This document shows positions 24,136 to 36,024 of a DNA stretch of 64,000 nucleotides, piece after piece (the stretch's first letter is position 1; each line of letters opens with the position of its first letter). The DNA is from Parapristionchus giblindavisi (taxonomy: Eukaryota > Nematoda > Chromadorea > Rhabditida > Diplogasteridae): contig CALSFV010000261.1 of assembly GCA_943737045.1 (NCBI GenBank), positions 558,001 to 622,000 on the forward strand, written 5' to 3'. The notes under the pieces are model-generated. The model did not search any database, had not been told where the DNA came from, and was given only the letters and a program-made list of their open reading frames with translations. Made by a program: the position numbers and the translations under genes.

Positions 24136-25525
24136 TCTGTGTATGCGCATCACTACGAGTAAAATTACATTATAAAGCTAACTCTTACTCTTGCGAATTT
24201 CAAGAAATTTAATTTTCGATTTTTGCAATTTGCACATATCTCACATTCAGTTGCAGTTCTCGAGGCTTATGACAAGCTGGCTGGCCAAGGGAATATGACC
24301 ACCATGTACATAATCGTCAGGGCTACAATATGCACTATGAAATTTCTTGCGCTATCTGTTCAACGAGGATAGAAGAGGAAAAATCCGAAAATCAAACACG
24401 AAAAAACATATTCAGAACGTTATGAAATTACTGCTCAGCTGTGTTTATAAGAGTGCATGACATGTTATTCACCAATAAAAAGAAATAAAAGTAATAGCTT
24501 TCAAAATTGAAAAGTTATGAATTTTTCAATTTTTTATTTTATGCGGTATATGTGAGCCGGGTTTGAGCCTAAGGGCATTTTCACTATAACTTTCATCGGT
24601 CTCCCCCCGGGATGTGTCTATGATGAAAGTATTGAGTGCCAGATCGAAAGTCCTCGCGAATGTCCGGACCATGCTCGAGTCTTACCGAGCCGGTCTCTTA
24701 ATAATATGTAGAATATGAGAATATGTTATTAGTATTGTGAGACCTGACGATTTCGCGTTTCAAAGGTGTACCAAACTCTACCTTGCCGCTTTTCTATTCA
24801 TGAACTGATTTCAAACTGTTCGCTCTGGTCATATTCTCTCGCTATCTTGCTCTATGAGAGAGCGTTGCCAGAGCGGAGACTAAAATTCGATCGAAAAGTA
24901 TAAGCAAAGGAGCGCTGATCTAATAAGGCGATTTCGCGTTTAAAAGTTTCGCGAAAACCATCAGACAATTAACAAACTCAATCGTTCAGCAATCATTTCT
25001 GCAGTTGGTAAAAATCACTATTTCTCTCTTTCTCTCTCTCTTCCTCTTCCTCTCTCACTCTTTCTCTCTCTCTTCCTCTTCCTCTCTCACTCTTTCTCTC
25101 TCATCCCTCTCCCCATCACTCCCTCCCTCTCCGTCTCTCTCCACCCCTATGTCTATGATACTTGTGATCAGTAGCATCGCTCGTTCGAAAAAAATATATT
25201 ATTCTACCACTGAACTCTCAAACTTGGTGATTCCATGTTTTACACTTGTGCAAAAAGTCTCTTTCTCGTAATTGCCTAGCTCGGTTCTAACTAGACGATA
25301 CTGCGAAAACCTAATCAATCAACGCTTGATGCTTCAAAGCATATCTTTCTCAGTAAGAAGATAAATACATTTTAAAATCTATTTTAATTTTTTTATTATA
25401 TTTATCGACAAAACGTATTTTCATGTCCAGTCCAGTGTATTTTTCGGTCAATCTCTATCTAGAGCACGGTCAAGAAGACTAACAACAATAAAGCAATAAC
25501 AATAAAGCGCACAAAAAGAAAGAAC
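24136..25525 (+). mobile_element. Repeat unit X (left arm of outer palindrome)
   Basis: It carries a CT-rich tract (25020-25140), the 65 nt hairpin H2 (24819-24880), the module AAGGCGATTTCGCGTTT, and a tail CAAAGCATATCTTTCTCAGT. The whole is repeated nearly unchanged on the other strand at 27128-28510. Related modules are scattered at 1.5, 31.7-33.6, 35.5-37.0 and 39.0-39.6 kb. No transposase was found. Confidence 0.7.
24819..24880. repeat. 65 nt hairpin family, copy H2
   Basis: GTTCGCTCTGGTCATATTCT and its partner AGCGTTGCCAGAGCGGAGAC pair with two or three mismatches. The loop is CTATCTTGCTCTATG. The mirror copy is H3 at 27779-27840. Confidence 0.8.
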
Positions 25526-25696
25526 GTCAGGGATTCTAAAAAGGCGATTCCTAGTTTCACAACTTTCCTAAAACACGATCTTGTCGTTTCATCGGTTAAT
25601 GCGCAGTATTTACATTACACCCATCAATGTTTGCCACCTCAATATATTGCATATATGCAATATATTGAAAATACAATTCTTTACTAATTCAACTTA

Positions 25697-26614
25697 TTAG
25701 GGTGTTCGGAAAGTCTTTGCACTTTTTTTCACCATTCATATTTTTCAAATAACAAACGAAATAACTGCATTTTTGTGATATACTGTACATGTTTAACAAT
25801 AACTGTCCTCCATCTCATAGGCTCAGGTAATAATTCGAGATGCACCCCACCAAGAGAGCAGAAGAAGAAAAAGAGCGACTCATTTCTTCCATTCGGATTG
25901 CGCCTCGGTTTTAGCATCCTTCCAAGCGGGCAGCCATTCCATCATTATATCAGGGTTATCGTACGACACCCACCTATCATCTTGGCAGGCAATATCCATC
26001 GCCCAATCAGTGGATCGAAAACGGCCGATGTTTGAAGTGAAGATGTCGACTCGGTTTCTGGGGAGCAGGGTGGAGATGACATGGGGAAATACTTAAGGGG
26101 CCAAGTGGCGAAGAGAAGACCGAACGAGGATGCGATGGATGGTTGATCTTGGGGTACCAGTTACCTGCTCCATGTATCTCTAACTCTGCTTTGGTTGACT
26201 TGTGACAGTGCGAAGAACCAGGTCTTCATTCGTACTGGGATGACATCCCGATCTTGGATTTCCAACCATGGAAAAATGGTTGTTCTTGAACTGACAATAA
26301 CAGGAGAAGACTGTCACACGACACTGCCCCTAGGCTTCATCGACTGGAGTAATCAGTGGTTCGCTTCTAATTCAGTCAGCCCCGTACGGTACAAATGAAG
26401 AAAGACATGTCAAACACTGGACAACTGTCACATAGTTAAAAAATTAAAATATAGTCAAGGAAAGAGATTTGGCAAATGAAACTTATCACATTTGCTGATC
26501 ACTAGGCCCCCCATTTGGGAAAAATACCACAAGGCATAGCGCTCGCCCTCGTCCGAGTTAGAGGGGTCCAAAATAAGTGCAGAAAAAAGTGCAAAGACTT
26601 TCCGAACACCCTAA
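25697..26614 (-). mobile_element. Mariner-type element, 918 bp, flanked by TA
   Basis: The inverted termini TTAGGGTGTTCGGAAAGTCT and AGACTTTCCGAACACCCTAA are perfect mirrors followed by TTGCAC...TTTT. They are flanked by TA on both sides, the mariner target duplication. The interior encodes a decayed transposase on the minus strand. The element lies at the centre of the outer palindrome. Confidence 0.85.
25740..26010 (-). pseudogene. Decayed mariner transposase
   Basis: On the minus strand one finds CQDDRWVSYDNPDIMMEWLP, similar to the family motif DEKWV-YDN----QWL. The downstream stretch FCSLGGVHLELLPE resembles the VWW--GV-h-ELL motif. The frame is broken more than once, and the segment holding the last catalytic Asp and its surroundings is not recognisable. 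Confidence 0.65.
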
Positions 26615-26712
26615 TAATTAATATTATATAACTTTACATTTAAAGCGCATGCAAACCTATAATTGTACATCTATAAAAATAGTTACTTCATCAATTATGT
26701 GCATTGCGGGTA

Positions 26713-27128
26713 CAGTGCGGGACATAATGATATGACACCCCTAAAATTTTGGGATTCTGGACGAATTTTGAATGGAAATCAAAAGAGCATAATACCATTT
26801 GCATCCACTCCTTGGAAAACTAAGGTAGCCCACGTATGAGGAAATTCAATTTCCCGGCCACCGAGAAAATAATGAGTTTTCGAAATTTTAACGGGACAGA
26901 ATGATATGACACCCGGATTTTTCTCAAGAGATATTATTTTTTTCAAACTTCTGCTTAACAACATTGGATCAACAATAGGCTAGTAATCAATATTGTGCCC
27001 CTTCCTCGAGATTGGACCTAAGATCCGAATGGACATGCTTCCATAGAGGGCAGAAATCACTTGAGGCTCGATGCCGTCCCACTCCTTTTTTATGGCATCC
27101 TTCAACTCGGCAACGGATGCACACTGTC
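26713..27128 (-). mobile_element. Truncated Tc1-like element
   Basis: It starts TA|CAGTGCGGGACATAATGATA, a typical Tc1-type terminus, and stops abruptly at 27128, where arm X begins. It contains the 3' end of a transposase gene on the minus strand. The matching second terminus was not found. Confidence 0.7.
26993..27125 (-). pseudogene. Tc1-type transposase C-terminus
   Basis: The minus-strand frame ASVAELKDAIKKEWDGIEPQ, then VISALYGSMSIRILGPI, ends SRKGHNIDY-stop. This matches the family's end (ELK-AI--EW--I...SM--R-------KG--I-Y). Upstream parts, including the DDE catalytic domain, are missing. Confidence 0.75.
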
Positions 27129-29602
27129 TGACGTTCTTTCTTTTTGTGCGCTTTATTGTTATTGCTTTATTGTTGTTAGTCTTCTTGACCGTGCTCTAGA
27201 TAGAGATTGACCGAAAAATACACTGGACTGGACATGAAAATACGTTTTGTCGATAAATATAATAAAAAAATTAAAATAGATTTTAAAATGTATTTATCTT
27301 CTTACTGAGAAAGATATGCTTTGAAGCATCAAGCGTTGATTGATTAGGTTTTCGCAGTATCGTCTAGTTAGAACCGAGCTAGGCAATTACGAGAAAGAGA
27401 CTTTTTGCACAAGTGTAAAACATGGAATCACCAAGTTTGAGAGTTCAGTGGTAGAATAATATATTTTTTTCGAACGAGCGATGCTACTGATCACAAGTAT
27501 CATAGACATAGGGGTGGAGAGAGACGGAGAGGGAGGGAGTGATGGGGAGAGGGATGAGAGAGAAAGAGTGAGAGAGGAAGAGGAAGAGAGAGAGAAAGAG
27601 TGAGAGAGGAAGAGGAAGAGAGAGAGAAAGAGAGAAATAGTGATTTTTACCAACTGCAGAAATGATTGCTGAACGATTGAGTTTGTTAATTGTCTGATGG
27701 TTTTCGCGAAACTTTTAAACGCGAAATCGCCTTATTAGATCAGCGCTCCTTTGCTTATACTTTTCGATCGAATTTTAGTCTCCGCTCTGGCAACGCTCTC
27801 TCATAGAGCAAGATAGCGAGAGAATATGACCAGAGCGAACAGTTTGAAATCAGTTCATGAATAGAAAAGCGGCAAGGTAGAGTTTGGTACACCTTTGAAA
27901 CGCGAAATCGTCAGGTCTCACAATACTAATAACATATTCTCATATTCTACATATTATTAAGAGACCGGCTCGGTAAGACTCGAGCATGGTCCGGACATTC
28001 GCGAGGACTTTCGATCTGGCACTCAATACTTTCATCATAGACACATCCCGGGGGGAGACCGATGAAAGTTATAGTGAAAATGCCCTTAGGCTCAAACCCG
28101 GCTCACATATACCGCATAAAATAAAAAATTGAAAAATTCATAACTTTTCAATTTTGAAAGCTATTACTTTTATTTCTTTTTATTGGTGAATAACATGTCA
28201 TGCACTCTTATAAACACAGCTGAGCAGTAATTTCATAACGTTCTGAATATGTTTTTTCGTGTTTGATTTTCGGATTTTTCCTCTTCTATCCTCGTTGAAC
28301 AGATAGCGCAAGAAATTTCATAGTGCATATTGTAGCCCTGACGATTATGTACATGGTGGTCATATTCCCTTGGCCAGCCAGCTTGTCATAAGCCTCGAGA
28401 ACTGCAACTGAATGTGAGATATGTGCAAATTGCAAAAATCGAAAATTAAATTTCTTGAAATTCGCAAGAGTAAGAGTTAGCTTTATAATGTAATTTTACT
28501 CGTAGTGATGCGCATACACAGAAAAAATATACAAATAAACTCAGACTACATTTCAAAAAAAATTTTTAAATAATTATTTTATTTTTATTTTTTCAACCCT
28601 CACATTGATTCGACCGTCAAGGCAAGTTGATTCATAGGGCGGATGGTAACTGATGCATGTCCGTTTGCGAAAACAACGGCCACGTGAAGAATCGTTGTTT
28701 CGCAGATTTCGAAATTATTTTTTTAATTATCAAACTTGAATATTTATATGTTTCTTTCACATAAATCGGTTGGAAGGTGGCGTATGGCAACCAAAGTTGT
28801 ACCTTTGTTATCAGTAGGAGTGTACGCTATTAGGCTACCGTAATCGTCAGGAATCACGAACTAATTTTTTTCAGCCGACCCACGATTCTCAACCATGACC
28901 CGGGGTTCATGGTTGAGAATGGCTGAGGTCGAAAAATTCATGATGATCCCAGACCAAATACTATTTGGCATTATATCAACAGTGGGTCAACTTTTATTTT
29001 TATGGATTCCATAGCTCGAATTACCGTAATAGTAATGCACGCAAATGAATTTTTCGAGAATTTCACCACATTATTCTAGAATACGGTAGCTAGATTACGG
29101 TAGATTGGGTTACGGTATCCAGTGAAATAAAAGTTGGCACACTATTGATATAATGCCACATAGTATTTGGTCTGGGATCACCATGAATTTTCGGCCTCAC
29201 AATTTCTCAACCATGAACCCCGGGGTCATGGTTGAGAATCATGGGTCGGCTGAAAAAAAATTAGTTCGTGATTCCTGATGATTACGGTAGCCTAATAGCG
29301 TACACTCCTACTGATAACAAAGGTACAACTTTGGTTGCCATACGCCACATTCCAACCGATTTATGTGAAAGAAACATATAAATATTCAAGTTTGATAATT
29401 AAAAAAATAATTTCGAAATCTGCGAAACAACGATTCTTCACGTGGCAGTTGTTTTCGCAAACGGACATGCATCAGTTACCATCCGCCCTATGAATCAACT
29501 TGCGTTGACGGTCGAATCAATGTGAGGGTTGAAAAAATAAAAATAAAATAATTATTTTTTTAAATTTTTTTGAAATGTAGTCTGATTCTATTTGTATATT
29601 TT
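27128..29602 (-). repeat. Right arm of the outer palindrome (mirror of 23056-25525)
   Basis: The ~2.47 kb arm mirrors 23056-25525 with few differences. An 88-codon Ser/Leu-rich frame is the same at 25005-25271 (+) and 27387-27653 (-). The arm contains hairpin H3 and the inner palindrome (28530-29602). Confidence 0.9.
27779..27840. repeat. 65 nt hairpin family, copy H3 (mirror of H2)
   Basis: GTCTCCGCTCTGGCAACGCT pairs with AGAATATGACCAGAGCGAAC. Reverse complement of 24819-24880. Confidence 0.8.
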
Positions 29603-29890
29603 TTCTGTGTATGCGCATCACTACGAGTAAAATTACATTGTAAAGCTAACTCTTACTCTTGTCACTTTCATCGGTCTCCCCCCGGGATGTGTCTATGATG
29701 AAAGTATTGAGGGCCAGATCGAAAGTCCTCGCGAATGTCCGACAGGGGGTCAAAATGCTCGAGTCTTACCGAGCCGGTCTCTTAATACATGAGATCATCC
29801 TGCGAAAGCCTAATCAATCAACGCTTTATACTTCAAAGCCAATCTTTCTCATTGTCAGTAAGAAAATAAATACATTTAAAAATTTATTTA
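29603..29890 (+). repeat. Internally deleted copy of unit X
   Basis: It joins pieces equivalent to 24131-24190, 24588-24700 and 25290-25390. A word-for-word stretch (CGGTCTCCCCCCGGGATGTG) is shared. It lies directly outside the outer palindrome. Confidence 0.65.
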
Positions 29891-30608
29891 AAAAAATATA
29901 ATCCTTATGAATGAAAGCAGAATGAAAACTGGCGAGTTCTTGCACGGCAAGAACTGGGCAAAATGAAAGAAATGGCGAGTTCTCACACAGCAAGAACTGG
30001 GCAAAACAATATGTTCTTTTAGAGCATAAATTGTCAGCAGGAGCTGTAATTGGCCTAACAGACAAAAACAGTCAAACGGCTCAAAATATGGCATTTCTTA
30101 TTTTTTGACTCATTGTATCCAATGACCTCTATGTCAGCCTAACTTTGTCCATCGTGGCTATGGCAATAAAGAAAATCTATGTTTAATGGCTTCCAAGTAG
30201 ATATTGCAAAAATTTTCAAATACACTGTCCTATATGAGATATTGACAGATGGTATGGAGGCTGTAATAGGAGAACGATGGTCTTCTGGGCAGAAAATATG
30301 GCCGTATCTATTTAGCTCTATCTCGCCTCTCTATCTCTCTCTCCGTTCCTCGAACTCTTCGCCTATTTATGCAGATATGATTGTGAAACACTTGACGAGA
30401 GTGTATTACCCTAATTCGCTCACTGAACGCTGCGGGCTCTTTGCCCTCGACAGCATGCATAATGCAATCTTTACTCATGCAGTAGTTGAGAGCGCCAACG
30501 CCGTATCCGTGAATCTTGAACACGGTTTGTCGCCAAAGATGACACCACAATCGTAGACTTTTTTCCAAAGACATTCCCCCCTATGCTGGTGATGTTATAT
30601 TCTTTTTG
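29891..30608 (+). repeat. Unit G fragment with GAACTGGGC hairpins; no secure gene
   Basis: 29926-30005 holds two AGTTCTTGC...GCAAGAACTGGGC hairpin units, and 30170-30230 matches 34880-34940 (GATATTGCAAAAATTTTCAA-like). A 125-codon frame at 30179-30556 has no recognisable features and begins in repeat DNA. Confidence 0.5.
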
Positions 30609-30691
30609 TTCAGATATATCCCGACAACACCATTCCTAATCGTATCTATGATGAGGAGGATGATGGTGATGCGACCCCTCATTGTCCATAA
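30609..30691 (+). CDS. Candidate last exon with acidic tail
   Basis: After TTTTTGTTCAG the frame reads IYPDNTIPNRIYDEEDDGDA, then TPHCP and TAA. The polypyrimidine tract and acceptor are good. No upstream partner could be linked, and no family is recognised. Confidence 0.25.
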
Positions 30692-31149
30692 GGGGAAGGG
30701 ATATGGACGGTTGCGGGGAGAGAGGAAGGAGTGGAGGAGAATGGAGTGAGTGACTCTCTTTGACAATGAGAGAGGAAACTGGAGAAGGAGTGGACGAGAG
30801 AGAGAGGGGGGAGGAAGAGCGGGGACGGTCACTGCTATTGCTTACAGTAATGTCTATGGTTGTATTTTTTTTATTTATCGTACACCGCAAAGGTGTTTCA
30901 ACAAGTACAAAGTGTTCGAGTGCAACAAAAAATATGTGAAAGAATAAAATTATTAAAAGAGAGGGGATGGGGGAAGGTGAGAGATCAATTGATCACGCCA
31001 TCTGCTACAGTCAGGAAGAGTGAAGAGGGGAGGAGCCTGCTATGCGGTGGAGCGGCCGCAAATCCAATTTATATCGTATTGGATCTCTGAGTGAGCAGGG
31101 AGGGAGAGATCAAAGATCAAGTCGACCGGGAAGATGGGACGGGGATTAC

Positions 31150-31480
31150 AAATTAGGGACAGCAACACCTAGTTTATTCGGAAGATCAGGGAAAACAATT
31201 AGATGACGTTTAATACAAGGGATCGACAATTTAGGGTCACAAATTGTGTGTAATTTATTCAAAAATCGGGACGTTCTATGGGAGAATGATGCTTTTAGGT
31301 TTTCTCTAATGGACTTGGGGATGTGGAGAACAAAAGCATTTTGACGACGGCTAATAGATCGATATGTATAAAAACGACTTATAGGAAGGTCTACAGTACA
31401 GCGAATATTTTAAGTGCTAGAATGAGATCGGAAACAATTCGACGAACATAGAGACTAGGCAGTGCATAGTATGATTGTCT
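31150..31480 (-). pseudogene. C-terminal scrap of a non-LTR retrotransposon ORF
   Basis: On the minus strand LPSLYVRRIVSDLILALKIF is followed, one frame over, by LPISRFYTYRSISRRQNAF and then SIRENLKASFSHRTSRFLNK. The spacing of R-R---DL---K, a R-R pair and a final R---LNKL is that of the end of CR1/Jockey-like LINE polyproteins. It contains a frameshift and at least one stop. Confidence 0.6.
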
Positions 31481-31640
31481 ATTTACATACGAAGGTATTG
31501 TGTGAGAGTAGCTGTTACTGATGACCAATATCAGAGACATAGGGGTGGAGAGAGAGAGGGAGAGGGAGGGAGAGGGCTAGGGAAGAGAGGGAGAGAGAGA
31601 AAATATAACAATAAAAATAATAATATGAGATGGATTACGA

Positions 31641-31642
<2 letters not shown>

Positions 31643-31682
<40 letters not shown>
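31643..31682 (+). repeat. (AT)n microsatellite
   Basis: About 20 AT units. Confidence 0.95.
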
Positions 31683-31684
<2 letters not shown>

Positions 31685-31867
31685 GCCTTGTTTCACTTAC
31701 ATTTGTTAGCTGCCCGATGGTTTTCACAAAACTGTGAAACGCTAAATCGCCTTGTTAGATCAACACTCTTTGCTGTATCTCGGGATTCTAATTCGAATAA
31801 CTGTTTTTGTTTCGAACTTGTGGCAGTCTTTCTAGCGCAGTGCAAACGCGAATTAAACTGCTACTTA

Positions 31868-31932
31868 CTCTCCGCTGTGACAACGCTCTCTCGTTGACAA
31901 AGAGATCGAGAGAGTATGGCCAGAGTGGAGAG
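31868..31932. repeat. 65 nt hairpin family, copy H4
   Basis: CTCTCCGCTGTGACAACGCT pairs with AGTATGGCCAGAGTGGAGAG. It is preceded by GCTAAATCGCCTTGTTAGAT and followed by TTAGTTCGGTGTGTGCCTTT, as in H5 and H6. Confidence 0.8.
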
Positions 31933-33679
31933 TTTTAAATTAGTTCGGTGTGTGCCTTTAAAAGTAAAATTAGAGAATATTATAAGGTAGATAATAATAA
32001 GCCGTAAAATAAAATATGGTGTTTGGACCGTTAAATCTAATGATGATAATACTTGTACACTTATTACGCTTTTTATGCTGACTTATTATGTACTGAGCTA
32101 AATCGATTGTGGGTGAGATTAGGCAAAGTTGTGCAAGATGGAATCGCCGGGTTTGATAAACCTTCGTTCGAATATACTACTTAGTCATGATAATAATATT
32201 AATAATAATAATTTTATTACTTCAATAGAACACATCGGGTGGATGGGCAATATTTGGTAGAAAAGTCTTTTTTTCTTTTTTCCTAATGAATCAACGCATA
32301 CGTTCAGCAAGAAGATAAATACATTTTAAAATTTATTTATTCTTATTCTTATTCTTTATTCCATCATAATATACGTAACAAGAAAATAAGGACATAAAGG
32401 GATTGATGGATGTCCGTCGCTAATGCGATATCGGTGGGGGTTCTTGGGTTCAGTGGCAGTTTGGGAGCTATGGGTGAATCTTATAGTTAGAAGACGGTAT
32501 AATTATATCTAGGGAGATCTTAACTAGCCCTGCACGGAAAGGGGATGGTGGGGATTTAACTAATTTAAACAAAAAAAACTTATAATCCTTACTATTGCTA
32601 GAATAAAACTTATTTTCACGGTCCGTTTAATGCATGTTTCGGTCAGTAATAATGCGATAGAGATTTTTCATGAGGATCTATTGAATGAAAAAGCAGCACG
32701 ATAGTGCTTGTTAGCCCTATGAAACTTGAAATCGCCAAGTTGGCGGGTACACGATTCTTTCTTTCTGATTCTACCCGCAATGCACGTAATTGATGAAGTA
32801 ACTATACTTATAAATGTACACATATAGGTTTGCATGCACAGTAAATGTAAAATTAGTTAATATCATTTAAATTAAATTAGTAATGTATTGTATTTTCAAT
32901 ATGTTGTGTATTGAGGCAGCAAAGTTATGTGTGTAGCTTCTGACCAGTATCATGGCACGTCGGTTCAGTGATAGTATTAGGGTGTTCCAAAATTGTTGAA
33001 CGATTGTGTTTGTTAATTGCCCGATGGTTTTCGCGAAACTTTGAAACGCGAAATTGCCTTGTTAGATCAGCGCTCTTTTGCTTACTCTCCGAGCAAATTT
33101 TACTCTCCTCTCTGGCAACGCTCTCTCGTACACGAAGAGAGCGAGAGAGTGTGGTCAGAGCGGAGAGTTTCAAATCAGTTCGTGGTCTGCATTTAGGTGT
33201 ACAATTAGATAATATTATAAGGTAGATAGTAATGTGTTTTATGGTGTTTCGGACGCTACGTCTAGAGTAGATAGACGTGAAGTAGAAGACTTGTAGACAA
33301 GTAATAGAGTAGACGAAAGGGGAATTGGTAGTGTCTAGATCATGTGGTAAAGTAGGTCCGTAGAAGAGATTAGGCCGTCCGGGCTGAATTGGCCTTGAAT
33401 TGTCACTGGCCTAGCAGTGATCACCCGCAGGACTTTTGCCATGAATAACGGGTCGTACCTTTACCTTTACCTTTAGAAGACTTGTACTTATTAGGTGGTG
33501 TTTGGAGAGAAGATGCATTGAATGGAAAAGCGGCACGGTAGTGTTTGGCAGACCTATGAAACGCGAAAGGGCCAAGTTGGAGGGCACACGGTTGTCTCTT
33601 GATCCTACCACCCGCAAAGCACGTAATTGAGAGAAAAGAGAGAGGGAAGAGAGAAATAGAAAGGGTGATATAGGACAGT
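31933..33679. mobile_element. Unit X modules in several partial copies; no cellular gene seen
   Basis: The repeated modules are GAAACGCGAAATTGCCTTGT, GAAATCGCCAAGTTGGCGGG, GTATTTTCAATATGTTGTG and GTGTTTCGGACGCTACGTCT. The order suggests two or three truncated copies of the X family. Hairpin H5 lies at 33103. Confidence 0.55.
33103..33167. repeat. 65 nt hairpin family, copy H5
   Basis: CTCTCCTCTCTGGCAACGCT pairs with AGTGTGGTCAGAGCGGAGAG. Loop region TACACGAAG. Followed by TTTCAAATCAGTTCGTGG. Confidence 0.8.
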
Positions 33680-33930
33680 GCATTTCAAATTTTTTGCAAT
33701 TTTTAGTCGGAAGCACATTTTGGACATGTTTTATCATTTTGAAAGACACAAAGACAGATTTTGCATATTTACTAAAGGACTGCCGTCTTTTTGATAGGAA
33801 AAGCCATAGACAAAGTATGTTGAGCAAAAATAAACCCATGTTTGCAATTTTATTCCCATTCAAGTAGAAAATGGCAATGGGATTCAAAACATGTCAAAAC
33901 ATATGATTTAAATCAATTTAATGCAATTCT
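33680..33930 (+). repeat. Unit G body, copy 1
   Basis: About 250 bp matching 35800-36015 (GCACATTTTGGACATGTTTT, AGGACTGCCGTCTTTTTGAT, GGAAAAGCC). In both places it is followed by the GAACTGGGC hairpin array. Confidence 0.65.
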
Positions 33931-34785
33931 AGCAACACAATGATTCTGCCCAGTTCATGTCGTGCAATAACTCGCCATTTTTTTCATTTTGCCCAGTTCA
34001 TGCTGTGCAAGAACTCGCCATTTTTCAATTTGCCCAGTTCATCCTGTGCAAGAACTGGGCAAAATGAACGACACTCGCCTGGACATCCATCCTTCATTTC
34101 GCCCAGTTCTTACACAGCATGAACTGGGCAAAATGAAGCCTACCATCCATGCAGATCGAAAGGCGACGAACGCCCCAGTGGCACAGGGAAGGGCGTTCAT
34201 CGCGAAGGCCCTCCCCCAAACCAAAATTCTCTCCTTGGAGAGTGGCGCAACCGATGTATCAGAAGCGAAGAATAAGGATGAAGAGTGCCTTTTGTAAGGA
34301 GACTATGAATCGAATTTGACTAATGAGAGTGAGAGAGTGTGAGAGAGCTAGAGAGTACGCACTATCTAGCTCTCCCATTAGTCAAATTCGGTATGTAGTT
34401 TGTAGTGATCCCTATAAAAGGCACTCCTCATCCTCATTCTTCGCTTCTGATATATCGGTTGCGCCACTCTCCTAGGAGAGAATTTTGGTTTGGGGGAAGG
34501 CCTTCGCGATGAACGCCCTTCCAAGTGCCACTGGGGCGTTCGTCGCCTTTCGATCTGCATGGATGGTAGGCTTCATTTTGCCCAGTTCATGCTGTGTAAG
34601 AACTGGGCGAAATGAAGGGTGGATGTCCAGGCGAGTGTCGTTCATTTTGCCCAGTTCTTGCACAGGATGAACTGGGCAAATTGAAAAATGGCGAGTTATT
34701 GCACGACATGAACTGGGCAATACGGAGTTCTTGAGCAAAAAAATGAAGCAATAATTTGGCAAACAAAACAAAAAATGTCAAACTG
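33930..34785. mobile_element. Palindrome built on the GAACTGGGC array (arms ~400 bp)
   Basis: 33949-34330 is mirrored by 34378-34781 with a short centre rich in GAGAGTGAG. Each arm holds four ~41 bp hairpin units and a stretch (CAAAATTCTCTCCTTGGAGA, GCGAAGAATAAGGATGAAGA) shared with the 19.4 kb foldback. CTATAAAAGGCACTCC near 34415 looks like a TATA box, but no gene follows it. Confidence 0.75.
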
Positions 34786-35454
34786 TGGAAAACATGTCAT
34801 TTCATATTTGTTGGCATATTAAATCCAATACCCTCTATGTCAGCCTCACTTTTTTCATCGCGGGCTGTGGCGATTATGAAAATCTATGTTTTATACCTTC
34901 CAAGCAGAAATTGCAAAAATTTTCAAATACACTGTCCTACATATATGGTATGGTTTATCTATGAACAATACTGTGAGCGATTTTTGAGATGTGTAGCGGA
35001 GGCATTCGGATATATAAAGAAAGATAAATGAATATAAATCAAAGAATGGGATATGCAGAGGATGTTGATGGTCAGTGGAGGGAGATGGAATAGACAGAGG
35101 GAAGGGAAGGGGGGTGGGGCATGCGGTGATGAAGGAGGAGGTAGTTGGTACAAGGAGGAATGAGGAGGCTTGAGCATAAATGGAATACTGTATCGATAGA
35201 GATCGATACGTATCCATGAACGTTGTCAAATCATTTGCCCCCAAATATGACTTCACAATCGCAGGCTTGTTTCCAAAAAGTTCTCCCGCTATGCTTTTGA
35301 CGCCCGATTCTCGGCAAACGGTATTCCAGCGTTACGGCCACTGGTGATGATTGGAGGGTTCGATATGAGATAGATTATGTTGATATGCTCGTCGTGTTTG
35401 ACAAAAATTTGATTTGTTTGGTTCCGCATCGAAAAGATGGTGAATTGGGCTGCC
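34786..35454. other. Repeat-derived, no gene seen
   Basis: A minus-strand 121-codon frame (34891-35256) is Pro/Ser/Ile-rich and unlike any family. 34880-34940 matches part of 30170-30230. A related SPLP-rich frame occurs at 39637-39840, so this too is probably repeat DNA. Confidence 0.4.
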
Positions 35455-35760
35455 TAATTAATCGATGGTTTTTGCAAAAGTGTTAAACGCGAAATCTCCT
35501 TGTTAGATCAAAGCTCTTTGTTGTATCTTGGCAACCCAATTTTTATATTACTTTCCATCTTGAACTTGCGGTGGTATTTCTAGTACAATGCAAACGCACA
35601 TTCAACTGCTACTCACTCTCCGCTCTGGCAACGCTCTCTCGTAGAGAAAGAGAGCGAGAGAGTGTGGCCAGAGCGGAGAGTTTCAAATCAGTTCGTGGTT
35701 TGCCTTTAGGTGTAGATAATATTATAAGGTAGATAGAAATGTGTTTTATGGTGTATCGGC
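35455..35760 (+). mobile_element. Unit X module with hairpin H6
   Basis: TTAAACGCGAAATCTCCTTG, then CGCACATTCAACTGCTACTC, hairpin H6 (35615-35680) and TTTCAAATCAGTTCGTGGTT. This is the same order as at 31.7-31.97 and 33.0-33.2 kb. Confidence 0.7.
35615..35680. repeat. 65 nt hairpin family, copy H6
   Basis: CTCTCCGCTCTGGCAACGCT pairs with AGTGTGGCCAGAGCGGAGAG around GTAGAGAAAGAGAG. Confidence 0.85.
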
Positions 35761-36024
35761 CTCTACGTTTTTTTTCAATCTGTACATATAGGATAGTGTA
35801 TTTGCAAATTTTTGCAATATCCACTCGGCAGCGCATTTTGGCCATGTTTTGTTATTTCAAAAAACACAAAACCAGATCTTGCATGTTAGAGAAAGAACTG
35901 CCGTCTTTCTGATAGGAAACACCTTGATAAAGTATATTCAGCATGAATAAATCCCATCTCATAATATTTTTCCGGTTCGTATTGAAAAAGACAATACAGT
36001 TCAAAACTTGTCAAATCGCATGAG

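Noticed and set aside
25005..25271. Ser/Leu-rich 88-codon protein with an apparent signal peptide, present twice
   Set aside because: It is the same CT-rich tract in both arms of a palindrome; no conserved domain, and duplication comes with the DNA.
30179..30556. 125-codon + frame as a gene
   Set aside because: Starts within a dispersed repeat and shows no family features or splice logic.
34415..34440. Core promoter (CTATAAAAGG) for a gene
   Set aside because: A TATA-like word within a palindromic repeat, also present in the 19 kb and 49 kb repeats in other contexts; no gene follows.
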